A DNA stretch of 64,000 nt, from assembly GCA_965200605.1 (NCBI GenBank), contig CBDATW010000002.1, positions 372,001 to 436,000 on the forward strand. Reading direction: 5' to 3'. Shown here piece by piece: positions 17,553 through 29,243 of this stretch (positions within the stretch are counted from its first letter, which is position 1; each line of letters begins with the position of its first letter). The notes below the pieces were generated by a model. It searched no databases. It saw only the letters and a program-made list of their open reading frames with translations, and was not told the DNA's origin. The position numbers and the translations under genes were made by a program. This stretch comes from CBDATW01 sp965200605. GTDB lineage: Bacteria; Bacillota_I; Bacilli_A; CBDATW01.

Positions 17553-18278
17553 ATGATAAAAATAATAATTGATTCAACATCAGCATTAAGTCAAAAACAA
17601 GCTTTTCAGCTTGGTTTTGATTATTTGCCATATTTAATACATATTAATAAAAAAACATATCAAGATGGAATTGACATTACAAACCAAAAGCTTATAAAAG
17701 CAATTAAAGAAGGGAAAAATATTTCTACTGGCACTACTCCCCTTGGTCTAATAAAAGAGATAATAAATAAAGCTTCAAAAAACTCTGATGAAGTATATGT
17801 CATTTGTTCATCATCAAAACTTTCATCGCAATTTTTTAATGTTAGATTGATTGCCAATAAATATAAAAATGTTAAAGTTATTGATTCAAAAGCTAATGGT
17901 ATTATTATTAAATATTTAGCTGATGCAATATTAAAAAGAAAATCTATTGAATCTATCTTAAATGCCTTTAATACTTTTCTTGTTTTGCCAGTAAGTCTAT
18001 CAATTATTAAAAGTGGGAGATTTAAAAACATTGATCCCAATGAAAAATTTGTTATTTTTACATATGATAAAAATGGCATCAAAAAAATAAAAGCTTGTGA
18101 TTCAATTGATGATGGTTTTGCTTGAATTAAAAATAAATATATTGGCAAAAATGATGAAGTATTGATTTCAACCTTTGATTTAAAATTTAAAACTAAATAC
18201 AAAGAGATTGGATATTCATCAACACTTGGTGTTCATAATGGTTTAGGCTCATTAAGAATCGATATAATAAAAAAATAG
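17553..18278 (+). CDS. degV: DegV-family fatty-acid-binding protein
   Basis: A 241-residue DegV fold protein that binds fatty acids, likely a FakB-type partner for fatty acid kinase. N-terminal IIIDSTSALS carries the lipid head-group Ser/Thr loop; ISTGTTPLGLI (the TSQP-like loop) and ICSSSKLSSQFFNVRLIA follow. SLSIIKSGRF resembles the later 'L..GGR' block. It is shorter than typical members (about 280), mostly in the C-terminal domain. It runs directly into a terminator shared with copA. Confidence 0.85.
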
Positions 18279-18293
18279 AATTTTCTATTTTTT
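18270..18293. terminator. Bidirectional terminator between degV and copA
   Basis: AAAAAATAGAA/TTCTATTTTTT hairpin (18270-18280 with 18283-18293). Its two arms contain the stop codons of the converging degV and copA genes. Confidence 0.65.
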
Positions 18294-20438
18294 AAATTTA
18301 ATTAATCTAAGTAATTGGGATTTACAAACAATTACAAGCGACTCACCTGACATGGCAAGGGCAGCTACTCATGGTTGAAGATATCCAAGCATGGCAAGTG
18401 GAATCATTGTTCCATTTCAAACAAAGGCAAACAAAAGATTAGTTTTAATGCTTCTTAGTGTTTTATTAGAAATAACAAGTGCCTTTGCAATTAATTCTAA
18501 ATCAGATGTAAGAAGTGTAATATCTGATACTGATTTTGCAAGATCAGATCCTGACCCCATAACAATAGCTAAATCAGCTTGAGATAAAGCTGCCCCATCA
18601 TTAACTCCATCTCCAGCAAAAGCTACATTTAAACCTTTGCTTTGAAGATCTTTTATAATATTTGCTTTGTCTAGAGGTTTTACTTCTCCATAATATTGAT
18701 CAATGCCAAGTTTATCTGCTACAATTTTGGCTGTTTTATTATTATCACCAGTAATCATAACAGTTTTAATGCCTTGTTTATGGAGATCATCAATTGCTAT
18801 CCTTGAAGATTCTTTAATTTTATCTTTTAGAGCAAAGATAGTAGTAACCACATTATCTTTAGCTCCAAGTACTGTAACAAAACCATTTTTTAGTGCTTTT
18901 TGGTATTGATTATCTAATTCTTTTGAAATTGATGCTTCCTTTGTAATTCATTTGTATGAACCTATGGCATATGTTGAGTTTTGATATTTACCACTTACTC
19001 CTTTTCCAACATATTCTTTATATTCACTAAAAGGTAAATTTCTTTTACATCCATTTTCATCACCATAATTCATAAATCCTTTTGCAATTGGATGCATTGA
19101 AATTATTTCAAGAGAAATATATTGATCGTGAAGTGAGTAATCTCCATATATTTCTTCAATAAATAACTCTCCATATGTGACTGTTCCTGTTTTATCAAAA
19201 GCTACAACATCAATGTCTTTAAATTTTTCAAAAACATCACCCTTGTTATATAAAATGTCATATTTAATAGCAACTGATGCCCCAGTTACCACTGACATCG
19301 GTGTTGCAAGACCAATAGCGCAAGGACAAGCTACTACTGCTACTGCAATAGCATAAAACATTGCTCTATTACCTGGGACTTTTGCTATAAATAGTCAGCC
19401 AATAAAAGTTAATATAATCAGTCAAAATACTACTGGGACAAAATAGTGAGAAATTGTATCAGCTAGTTTAGCAATTTTGGATTTATTTTTTTGTAGATTG
19501 TGAATTGATTCCTTTAATTGCTCTAATTTGGAATTAGAACTTTCTTTTAATACTTTAACTTTAATTGGTGCTGAACTATTAATTGTTCCAGAAAGAATTT
19601 GATCACCAACCTTTTTTAAAATTGGGATTGATTCACCTGTTAGTGATGATTCATCAATGGTTGATTCTCCTTCAATTATTTGACAATCAGCATAAACTCT
19701 TTGACCAACTTGAATCAAATACTCATCTCCCATTTTTAACTCACTACTTAATCTAGTTTCACCATTTAATAATGTAATAGTTCTTTCAGAGGATTGAACT
19801 ATTTCTCTTAATTTAGCAGTAGCTTTTTTAGTAACAAATTTTTCAATTAATTTACCAATTAATAAAAATGTAATAACTTCTGCTGATACATCAAAGAAGA
19901 AATGTTGTCCATGGCTTAAAATTGCTCCATGAGCTATTAATATATATATTGAGTATAAATATGCAGCTGTTGTTGACATAGCAACAAGAACATCCATTCC
20001 ATATTTTCTATTTTTTAATTGATAATATGAACTTCGATAAAATCTTCTACCAACATAAAGTTGAATAAATGAAGCCATTGCAAGTTGAATATATCCATTT
20101 CTCATAAAACTTGGAGCATAGGCAACTCAATTAGCTTCTTTAAACATATTTCAAATAAAGAAAAAAGTAAAAACAACAGAAATGGCTAGTTCTGTTAATT
20201 CAAGATAATCCTCTAATGTTTTTTTATATGTAAAGTTTAAAGTGGGTTTATAACCAAGGGCACTAATATTATTTAAAATATCTTCTTGAGACCATTTTTT
20301 TTCATCATAATCAACTACTGTTTTATTATTAATAAGTGATGTTTGAGATTCAATTCCAATTTTTGCAAAACGATTATCAATTGCAACTTCACAAGAACTG
20401 CAATTCATTCCTTTGACATTGATTTCTAGTTTTATCAT
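18285..20438 (-). CDS. copA: Copper-exporting P1B-type ATPase
   Basis: A 717-residue heavy-metal ATPase. One N-terminal HMA domain carries GMNCSSC (Cys13/16). The A-domain TGES is in SLTGESIPILKK, the membrane CPC is in VACPCAIGLATP, the phosphorylation site is DKTGT, the HP motif is SMHPIAKG, and the hinge is GDGVNDGAAL. CPC indicates Cu+/Ag+ export. Later copper ligands differ somewhat from consensus: FVWNGTMIP replaces the usual Y-N motif, and AMSGES replaces MxxSS. Four internal TGA codons are Trp. It follows mgtE by 22 nt, so the two are probably co-transcribed. Confidence 0.93.
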
Positions 20439-20460
20439 AAATATAATCCTATTTTTTTAA

Positions 20461-21825
20461 TTATAATGGAAAATTAGAATAAACAGTAAATAAAATAATA
20501 ATAGCAAGTAAATCAACAATAGTTGTGATTAATGGTGCAGCTACTACTGCTGGGTCTAATTTAAATTTTTTAGCAATAATGGGAAGTGATCCACCTAGGA
20601 CTTTTGCAACAATAATTGTAATAAAGACAGCTGAAGAAGTCATAATTGATGTAGCATGACTTTTGCCCATCATAATCATTCTTATTCAGTTTGCAAAGAA
20701 AATTACAGAACCAATAAGTAGCGCTACTGCTAACTCTTTTCCAACTACTTTAATGTAATCTTTTGTAGTAATATCATTTGTTGATAGAGCTCTAATAATC
20801 ATTGCTCCTGATTGACCTCCAGCATTTCCTGCAGTATCCATCATTAATGGAATTAGGCCTGCTAAAATAGCAATGTCTCTTGCTGGAATTCCATTTTCAA
20901 TAACAATCTGTGTTACAGTTGCAGTAATCATCAAAACCAAAAGTCAACTTACTCTTGATTTGAATAATGAAAGAATAGATGATTTTGAATATTCATTTTC
21001 AGTTGGTATAACAGCGGCCATTTTGTGAATATCTTCTGTTGCTTCTTCTTCTATTACTTCTAGGATATCATCAAAGGTAATGATGCCAATCATTTTATCT
21101 TGCGTATTAACAACAGGCAGTGATGAATAGTCATATTTCTTCATAATATCAATTGCCACTTCTTGATCTTCTGTATCTAAAATTGAAATGACTTTTTCTT
21201 TTGAAATAATTGAAGATATTTTTCTATTCTTTCTTTCAAAAATTAAATCTGGGAAGCTAACTACACCATTTAAATTTCTAAATTTATCAACAACATAAAG
21301 ATAATTAAAAGTTTCAATATTACGATCTTTTTTATTAAGATTTTTAATTTTTTCAAGTGCTTCTTTAACAGTCATTGATGAATAAAGATATACATACTCG
21401 GTAGTAATAAGTGATCCTGCTGTATGAGGTTGATAGTTTAAAATAATATTAATTTCATCTCTTTGTTTTTTAGATGTGTTTTTAATAATTTTATTTTTTA
21501 ATGATGCAGGAAGCTCATCAAATAACTCTGAGATATCATCAGAAAATAATTCTTTTGTAATTTTCTTAATTTCATTACCAGAAAATTTATTAATAATAGT
21601 TTCTTGAGTTTCAATATTAAGTTCTGAAAAAACTTCAGCAGTTATATCTGTGTTTAAAGCTCTGATAATAAAAATAATTTCTTTGGGATCAAGATCATCA
21701 ATTGCTTCTGCAATATCAACATGGTTGAATTCAGTAGAAATCTTTCTAATTCCACTAATATCTTTTACTTTGACACACTTTTGAAGTAATAATTGAATAT
21801 TATTTATAATTGGGTTTGCTTCCAT
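20461..21825 (-). CDS. mgtE: Magnesium transporter MgtE
   Basis: A 454-residue MgtE. The N-domain (about residues 1-125) contains HVDIAEAIDDLDP; tandem CBS domains (about 130-265) include PHTAGSLITTEYV and SSLPVVNTQDKMIGIIT. Five membrane helices carry the pore motifs LIPLMMDTAGNAGGQSGAMIIRAL and DPAVVAAPLITTIVD. Mg2+ sensing by the cytosolic domains gates the channel. Two TGA codons encode Trp in the membrane part. It is the first gene of the mgtE-copA pair. Confidence 0.95.
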
Positions 21826-22016
21826 ATTTTCCTCTAAACAATTATAACATATAAAGATTTTTAGTTAAAAATAGCTATTAAATTATAGAAAAATAATAAG
21901 TTTAGAATGAATAAAATCAAAAAGAAAATATTGAATGAAGTAAAATAACCTATTAAAGATTGCAACAATCACACAAAACTAATAGTATTTTTTGGGATTT
22001 GCATAATAGATAATAT

Positions 22017-22078
22017 AAAAAATCAATGAAAAATCACAAAAAATCAATGAAAAATCACAAAAAATCAATGAAAAATCA
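22017..22078 (+). repeat. Three tandem copies of a 21-bp repeat upstream of the Type II R-M genes
   Basis: The unit AAAAAATCAATGAAAAATCAC occurs at 22017-22037 and 22038-22058, with a third copy at 22059-22078 that differs at the last base. The copies are nearly perfect and end about 55 bp before the methyltransferase start. The rest of the 306-bp gap (21826-22131) is very AT-rich, with no gene or clear promoter recognised. The repeats could be regulator binding sites or simply slippage. Confidence 0.85.
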
Positions 22079-22131
22079 TATGAAAATAATATGAAAAATA
22101 ACATAATGTGTTAAAATTATATTATTAAAAA

Positions 22132-23019
22132 ATGAAAAAAAATAAAATAAAAGAATTAGACCAATTTTACACAAATCCAAGAACATCAGATTATATTGTT
22201 AATAAAATTTCAAAAATGAATTTAATAAATAAATATTCACATTTTCTTGAGCCTTCTGCTGGATCAGGTAATTTTATTGATTCTTTAAATAATATTTTAA
22301 ATAAAAAATATAAAATACTAGCATATGATATAGATCCAAAAGGTGATGCTGATATTAAAAAATTAGATTATCTTAAAACAAATGTTAAATTTTGTAATGA
22401 TAGAATAGTAATTGGAAACCCTCCTTTTGGACATAGAGGCAAATTAGCTTTAAAATTTTTAAATAAATCACTCACTGAATCAAACATTGTAATTATGATA
22501 CTACCTAAAACATTTAATAGATATTCTATTCAAAAACACATTGATAAAGATGCTAAATTAATTCATTCTGAAGAACTACCTAGAGATAGTTTTTTGATAA
22601 ATGATAGGGCATACAATGTTAATTGTGTCTTTCAAATTTGAGTAAAAACAAAAACAAGAAAAATGAATCTTAGATTATTAAGGGCTTTACCCATAAAACA
22701 TGATGATTTAGTGACATTTATACATAATAATACAAAGCAAACACTAAAATATTTCAATAAGAAGAAATATAAATGAAAATATGCAATTCACAGACAAGGA
22801 TACTATGATTATTCAAAAATTTTAACATCTGAAAAAGAATTAGTTAGAAATCGTCAATATATTTTTATTAATTGCAAAAATTCTTTGGCTAATAAGATTA
22901 TTAAAAAAATTGATTTTACAAAATTGGCTAAATCTAATACGTCTATACCAGGATTTAGTACTACAGATTTAATTGGTGAATATACAAAATTAAAAAAGGA
23001 GTTTCAAAATGCTAGATAA
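22132..23019 (+). CDS. Type II DNA adenine methyltransferase
   Basis: A 295-residue N6-adenine methyltransferase. It begins with a QFYTNPRTSDYIVNKI segment, then motif I FLEPSAGSGNFIDSL, an acidic loop AYDIDP, and catalytic motif IV VIGNPPFGHRGK. The C-terminal half would hold the target recognition part. It overlaps the following endonuclease gene by 11 bp, as expected for a restriction pair. The recognition sequence cannot be read from this. It lacks an obvious ribosome site, and the 21-bp repeats lie upstream. Confidence 0.85.
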
Positions 23020-23716
23020 ACTATTTTTAAAAATTTTATCAAATAAACAAGATTTTCTTAAAGCAAGGAATGGTGATGAATTTGAAAAACTTTTGCAAGA
23101 TGAACTTTATATTCTTGGATATAACAATTTAGGTAAAAAAGCATTGATAAACATTATAAAAAAAGTTGAATTTAATAGTCTTAAAGAAAAAATATTAAAT
23201 AAATTCTCTGATGAGTACATAGAAAATACATTCTCTACAGATGTTATTATAAATAAATTGGTTTATCAACCATTTGGGGCAAATAATTATCCAGATTTTT
23301 TAATTATTACAAAAACACATATAATACCTTTAGAAATCAAATATTCAAAAAAATCTAATGAACCAGTGTGAAATTCAAACATGCCAAAACCAAATTCATT
23401 TTATATATTTGGTTCGCATGGAAAACAAGATGTGACATTTTTTAGAGGTCGTGATGTTTTGGATAAAGATTCAATTGAAAAAATTACTAAGTTTTTTGAT
23501 GAACCAAGGCGTATACAACAAGAATTTTATGATAATGTAATGCCTACAATACTAGCAGATGGAAAAAATGCATTTGGTTTCAAACCTTATGTAAGAATTG
23601 CATATGAAACAAGTGCCCAATTTTCTACTGATGACTCTCATATGGCTTTTGATAGATCATCAAGAGTAGAAGATGAATCTAAATTAATTACAACAATTAA
23701 TGAATTATCAAAATAA
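23009..23716 (+). CDS. Type II restriction endonuclease (PD-(D/E)XK fold, probable)
   Basis: A 235-residue protein directly following and overlapping the methyltransferase, with AAGGAG 8 nt before ATG 23009. A nuclease core fits the PD-(D/E)xK pattern: NYPDFLIITKTHIIPLEIKYSK, with the Asp of PD and Glu-Ile-Lys about 13 residues later. Downstream are WNSNMPKPNSFYIFGSH and several basic patches that could contact DNA. No isoschizomer family is recognised. The position next to a methyltransferase makes this call firm enough. Confidence 0.78.
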
Positions 23717-23833
23717 TAAATGTTTTTATAGCTTGTGTTAACCCACCTTAACAATAAAAATTATTTTTATAAACAATTAAAAGATAGTAGCTTCTTTATT
23801 ATGTGCTATAATAAAAATATGAAAGGTTTTATT

Positions 23834-23953
23834 ATGAAAATAAATATCAAACATATGTATTTAATTGATCCGCCATCAGATGATTCACGTATTGAAAAGT
23901 CTACACCTCCAGATGATTATGATAATACTAATATGCCAAAGAAGGATAGTTAA
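23834..23953 (+). CDS. Possible small protein, 39 aa
   Basis: Frame MKINIKHMYLIDPPSDDSRI continuing with a Pro/Asp-rich tail to DNTNMPKKDS. AAAGG lies 7 nt before the ATG, and an extended -10 (TGC-TATAAT at 23807-23812) lies about 20 nt upstream. The next in-frame ATG upstream (23819) is inside the 5' leader. No family is recognised. The remaining sequence of the 23717-24188 gap shows a small TGTTAA/TTAACA hairpin near 23738 and AT-rich sequence without other support. Confidence 0.4.
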   Translation: MKINIKHMYLIDPPSDDSRIEKSTPPDDYDNTNMPKKDS

Positions 23954-24188
23954 ATAATAACTATTTTTTTAAATCTTTAATTGATGATATTATTGATAAA
24001 TCAAAATCAATATGTACAAAAACTTGAACTCTATCAAATAAATAATTTTTTTCACAAAAAAATTTAATAAACACATTGTTTCCAAAGGTTTTGGAAATTT
24101 TAGATAATTATTTTTTAAAAAATTAATATTCAAAAAAATTATAAAAAGTTTTTTTATCTCTAGATATTTGTAATCTGTACTGAGGTGG

Positions 24189-24695
24189 CTACTTTTTAGC
24201 AAAATATTTAACAATTCCAATTCAAATTGGAAGCATAATTGGTGTTTTTAGAGCTCTTCCAGTATAGAAAATTGATGCTGATATTGAATAAGCTCTTTTT
24301 GTGTAAAATCTATATGCTTCAGCATATCCTATAAACTCAATTCCAAAAAATAATATTATAAATAGCATTGTTGTAAAAATTATATTAAGTTCATTTCCAC
24401 TTTTTTTTCATCATATCACTAAATAACCAGCAATGAGTCCCTGAATTCCTCTTGCAAGTGATATTTGCAATCATGGAGCATATCCTCTTAGCATTGCACC
24501 TATTATATCTGCAAAAAATGCATTAGTTGCTGCTATAATAGGCCCATTTGTGATAGCTAAAACTATTGTTGGCAGATGAGTAAAGTCCATTCTACCAAAA
24601 GGTGGAATAGTTAAAAATTGTATTATTACATTTAAAATAACTGTTAATGATAGAAATATAGCTAAAGTAGATATATTTTTGATTTTGTTATTCAT
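24189..24695 (-). CDS. folT: ECF transporter S component, FolT-like (folate)
   Basis: A 168-residue hydrophobic protein with about six helices. The N-terminal part matches FolT/ECF S components: an LAIFLSLTVILNVIIQF helix, then IPPFGRMDFTHLPTIVLA and GPIIAATNAFFADIIGAML. The ARGIQGLIAGY segment and the GRALKTPIMLPIW C-terminal helix fit. It starts 10 nt after folC, and this pairing (folylpolyglutamate synthase with a folate uptake subunit) supports folate as substrate. The energising module is elsewhere. Confidence 0.8.
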
Positions 24696-24705
24696 ATTTA
24701 TTTAA

Positions 24706-25815
24706 TTATACAATATTTTCTATTGACTTTAAGAAATAAAATGAGCCACAATAGATGTAAATTTTGTTCTTATCTCTTTTTAAATCATTTATTGATTCTA
24801 AATAGTTAATCTTTAGTTCTAGCCCTACTTTATGAGCATTAAAAGAATATTTATTATCATATAAATTAAAATTTGTAAGATAAATTTCACCATTTCCCTG
24901 TAATTTTTTTATCATTTCATAATAGTTTTTATAATGTAGGGCTGAAAAAATAAAAACATAATCATTGCTCTTGTCTAGAGAGGAAAGCATTGCATTTATT
25001 CCATGAATGTTGTGTGATCCATCAAAAAATACATTAGATTTTATTTTTTGAAATCTATAAGGTAGTAATTTTGTTATTTTGATTGCATTTACAATTTCAA
25101 TTTCATCAAATTTAAGAAATTTAAGTGCTTGGATTGCAAGATTATAGTTTGATTTTTGATAAAGTGGATATTGATTAAAATGAAATTTATCTTCAACAAC
25201 AAAAATATTTTTTGGATATTTAGATTCTATAAATAATTCTTTTTCTGAAGTTAATAATTTAACATTTTTTTGTTGAATACCTAGTTTGTTTTTTGCTTTT
25301 TCATTAAAAGTATTTCCCAGAAATTCTTCATGGTCATCTCCAATATTTGTAACAATGCAAACTTCAGGCTTTAAAACATTTGTTGCATCATGCAATCCTC
25401 CCAACCCTACTTCTATTACTGCATATTCTACCTTTTGCTTTTTAAATCATAGTAGAGAAATGAAAACTTTAATTTCAAAAAAGCTTAATTTATTTTTTTC
25501 AATTATTTCATTATTTTCTAAGTAAATTTTAGTAAATTCTTCTCTTAAAATAAACCTGTCATTTACTTTTGCCATTTCCATTTCATCAATAATAGATGGT
25601 GAAAGAAAAATTGCTGTTTTAAACTTTGTTTTTAAAAAGCTATAAATAAAATTTGATGTTGATCCTTTACCATTGGTTCCTCCAACATGAATTGTTTTGT
25701 AAAAATACTGTGGATTACCAACTTCACTTAACGCTTTAGCAATATTTTTGTTACTAAAGTCTTTTTTTGTATTAGGAATGGCGACAATTTTGTCTCAAAT
25801 TTCTTGAAAATTCAT
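24706..25815 (-). CDS. folC: Folylpolyglutamate synthase / dihydrofolate synthase family
   Basis: ATP-dependent ligase adding glutamate to folates, which keeps imported folate inside the cell. 369 residues. The P-loop is VGGTNGKGSTSNF near residue 43, followed by FLSPSI, EVGLGGLHDATNV, ITNIGDDHEEFLG and FFDGSHNIHG (the C-domain motif). It is shorter than the usual 420-430. Because the bacterium appears to import folate (folT downstream), the FPGS role is more likely than DHFS. Two TGA codons are Trp. Confidence 0.92.
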
Positions 25816-25927
25816 ATTTAAATTATAACATTAAAAAACTTACTTAAATGGTGAGTAATGTAATTATTTAATAAAAAAATATGTAACCTTAATTACATAT
25901 TTTTATTAATATTTAGCTAATTAGCAT

Positions 25928-27043
25928 TTATTTTAGTTTTTGTTCTGGATCAACATATTCTCCATCAGCGGCATCTGCAACTGGTTTTAGAGTATAGTCT
26001 CCAAGACATAGATTCATACCATCTCTTAGATATTTATCTTCTTTAACTGCTTTTTTTCAACCTTTATTGGCAATATCAAGGGCATATCTTAATGTTGTAT
26101 TTGTAAGACCGATTGTTGATGATCTACATACTGTTCCAGGCATGTTAGGAACACAGTAGTGGATAACTCCTTCATCTACATAAATTGGATCTTCATGTGT
26201 TGTAAGTCTTGATGTTTCTGAACATCCGCCTTGGTCAATAGCCACATCAACAATAACAGATCCATCTTTCATTGATTTAACCATTTCTCTTGAAATAATC
26301 TTTGGAGTTTTATCTCCTCTAACTGCAAGTGCACCAACAACAAGGTCTGCTTCTTTAATTAATTTAGCAACTACTGGTTTGTGGGCAACTCTAGTTTTAA
26401 CCCCTGATCCATATACATTTTCAATGTGTTTTAGAGTTGGGATTCAGTTATCAACAACTGTAACATCAGCTCCGATACCAACAGCAAGTTTAATGGCACC
26501 TTGACCAACATCTCCACCACCAACAACTAGAACTTTTCCTCTTGGGATACCTGGGATGCCTGATAGTAATGTACCAGATCCACCAGCTGCTTTAGTTAAG
26601 AATCACATTCCTGTTTGGATAGCTAGACGTCCAGCTGTCTCAGACATTGGTCTGTTACCTGGTGTTCCTCCCCCTGGTTCAGTAATGTTTTCATAAGCAA
26701 TAGCAATACATTTCTTTTTAGCAAATTCTTTTGCTAGTGGAATGTTTGCTGCTAGGTGAAGATATGAATAAACAACTAGTCCTTCTCTTAGGAATTTGAA
26801 TTCAGCTTCAATTGGTTCTTTAACTTTCATAATCATTTCAGCTTGTTCTCAAACATCACTAGCTGCATCTAAAATATTTGCACCAGCATTTTTATAATCA
26901 GCATCTGAATATCCAGCAGCTACACCAGCACCTTTTTGAATATTAACTGTGTGTCCTGCTGAAACTAATTCTTCAACACCAACTGTTGTGATACCAACAC
27001 GGTATTCACCGTTTTTAATTTCTTTTGGAATTCCAATAATCAT
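25928..27043 (-). CDS. ald: Alanine dehydrogenase
   Basis: NAD-dependent interconversion of L-alanine with pyruvate and ammonia. 371 residues, exactly the usual family length. N-terminus MIIGIPKEIKNGEYRVG, substrate-site MKVKEPIEAEF, SYLHLAAN, catalytic region AYENI, nucleotide-binding GGGDVGQGAIKLAVGIGADV, then VIVDVAIDQGGCSET and VPNMPGTVCRSST. AGGAGA precedes ATG 27043. It starts 10 nt after tkt and shares its transcript. It could run in the alanine-forming direction to recycle NADH during sugar fermentation (inference). Confidence 0.94.
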
Positions 27044-27053
27044 TTTAATTCTC

Positions 27054-28991
27054 CTATTTAATTTTTTCTTCAATTACTTTTGCAATATTATCTGGAGTAA
27101 ATCCAAATCTTTCAAAGACATCTGGTCCTTTACCACATGTACCAAATGAATCTTCAATTGCATAAACAAATTTAGCAAATTTATATCCGTATAATCCATC
27201 TGAGGCTTCAATAAATATTGCTTTATCTTTATTTGGAATAATTTCTTTTTGTTTTTTATCATCTAGTTCAATAAACAATTGAGTAGATGGCATTGAAACA
27301 ACTCTAATGTCGTCTCTACCTAGTTTTTCAACTGCTTTTAGTGAAAGTGCAAGTTCTGAACCAGTTGCAATAACTGTAAAGACTGGTTCTGAATGACTTT
27401 CTTTTTTAACAATGTAGGCACCTTGCTTAAATTCTTCATAAGAACCACTTGTTACCTGATCAACACCTTGTCTTGTCATAGCAATAACAGTAGGACGTTT
27501 TTTCTCATTAAAGGCATGGTGGAATGTATACATTGTTTCATTTCAATCAGCTGGCCTCATAACATTAACATGAGGAATTGTACGTAATCCGGTGATTTGT
27601 TCAATTGGTTGATGAGTTTCTCCATCTTCCCCAACTGCAATTGAATCATGAGTAAACATCATAATAACTGGTAGGCCCTGAAGAGCAGAAACTCTTAAGG
27701 CTGGTTTTAGATAATCTGAAAATGGTAGATATGCTCCTGCAAAAGGAATAAATCCTCTATGGATAGCAATACCATTACATGTTGTATTCATAGCAAATTC
27801 TCTAACACCATAATTTAGATTATTACCTTTTGGATAATCATCACCATAAATTTTAACTCCAGTAGATTTTTTAACATCTCCTGATCCACCAACTGGTAAT
27901 CTTGAGTTTTTAGATAATCAATCAAGAATTCTACCACCTGAAACTCTTGTGGCTTCCATTTCTGGTTTGTAATCTTTAAATTGACCAATTACATCTAATT
28001 CATATGTTCTTTGGTTAGCTTCTTGAAATGCTGCATATTTTTCTGGAAAGGCTTTTTTATACTCTTCCATCATTTTGCTTCATTCATCAAAACTTTTTTC
28101 TTTATCAACTTGAAGTTTTGATATCTCATCAAGTACTTCTTGTTTAAATTCAAAAGGTTTTTGGTCATGACCAAAGTATTTAGCTGCAATTTCCCTTTCT
28201 TCATCCCCAATTGGGGCTCCATGTGTATCTGCAGTATTAGCCATAGTTGTACCTTCACCTAATATTGTTTTAACTTCAATAAATGATGGTTTATCTTTAA
28301 CACTCTTAGCTTCAGCAATTGCTTTTGCAATTTCTTGTGTATCATTCCCGTCATTTACAAGAATGTAATGTCATCCACAAGCTTCTGTTTTCATTTTTAA
28401 ATCATCAACTGAAGATAATTCAACTCTTCCGTCAAGTTGAATATCATTTGAATCAAGAAAAGTAATAAGCTTTCCAAGTTTTAATGATCCAGCAAGTGAT
28501 AGTGATTCTGCTCAAATACCTTCTTGAAGATCTCCATCTGAACACATCACATATGTATAGTGATCAATTACAGGAAATCCTTCTTCATTAAAGTCTCTTG
28601 CCATCATTTTTTCTGCAAGAGCAATACCAACTGCTTGACCAAATCCTTGACCAAGTGGTCCTGTTGTTGCATCAACACCTGGAGTTAGAGTTGATTCAGG
28701 ATGTCCAGCAGTGATTGCATCTATCTGTCTAAATCTTTTTATTTCATCTAGAGGTATATCAAATCCTGCATGATGTAATATTGAATAAAACAATGCACTT
28801 GCATGTCCACATGACATAACAAAATAATCTCGATTAATTCATTTTGGATTTTTAGGTGAGTACTTCATATTGTTAACATAAAGCTCTGAAACAAGAGGTG
28901 CTGCATCTAAACAAACACCTGGATGGCCAGAATTAACATTGTTAACCATATCCACACCCAAGAATCTAACTGAGTTTATATAATCTTTCAT
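27054..28991 (-). CDS. tkt: Transketolase
   Basis: TPP-dependent transfer of two-carbon units in the non-oxidative pentose phosphate pathway. 645 residues with all motifs: NSGHPG (His23), SCGHASALFYS, GHPES, TPGVDATTGPLGQG, the TPP/Mg motif SDGDLQEG with DSNDI, catalytic Glu in GVREF, THDSIAVGEDG and THQPIEQ. The start has AGGAGAATAA upstream and a strong promoter. It serves here as the reference for the degenerate paralogue at 11604-13547. Several TGA codons are Trp. Confidence 0.95.
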
Positions 28992-29013
28992 TTATTCTCC
29001 TTTCAGCTTATTA

Positions 29014-29042
29014 ATTATATAATATTTTGTAAATGTTTTCAA
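29014..29042 (-). promoter_or_regulatory. Promoter of tkt-ald
   Basis: On minus: -35 TTGAAA (29037-29042), 17-nt spacer, -10 TATAAT (29014-29019), ending 22 bases upstream of the tkt ATG, close to the AGGAG ribosome site. Confidence 0.7.
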
Positions 29043-29206
29043 TTATTTATTGATAAAAATTAATGAAATATTTTGATTTTATAATTGTTTATAATAAAAA
29101 AATTATTTTTACAAGAGTGAAGATATTCAAGAAAAATGATTATAACAAAAGAGAAACACAACATATATTAACAACATGCAAAAAATATCAAAATATAAAT
29201 TTCATA

Positions 29207-29235
29207 TAAAAAATATGTGATAAGTCACATATTTT
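29207..29235 (-). terminator. Terminator after ftsH
   Basis: On minus: AAATATGTGA-CTTA-TCACATATTT followed by T residues, just downstream of the ftsH stop. Confidence 0.75.
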
Positions 29236-29243
29236 ATTAGTTT

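Noticed and set aside
22017..22078. CRISPR array
   Set aside because: The 21-bp copies are directly tandem with no spacers, and no cas gene is present.
23990..24220. Open frame of 76 codons on minus downstream of and overlapping folT
   Set aside because: It lies in another frame over the end of folT, has no ribosome site, and is a low-complexity Ile/Leu/Lys translation of AT-rich DNA.
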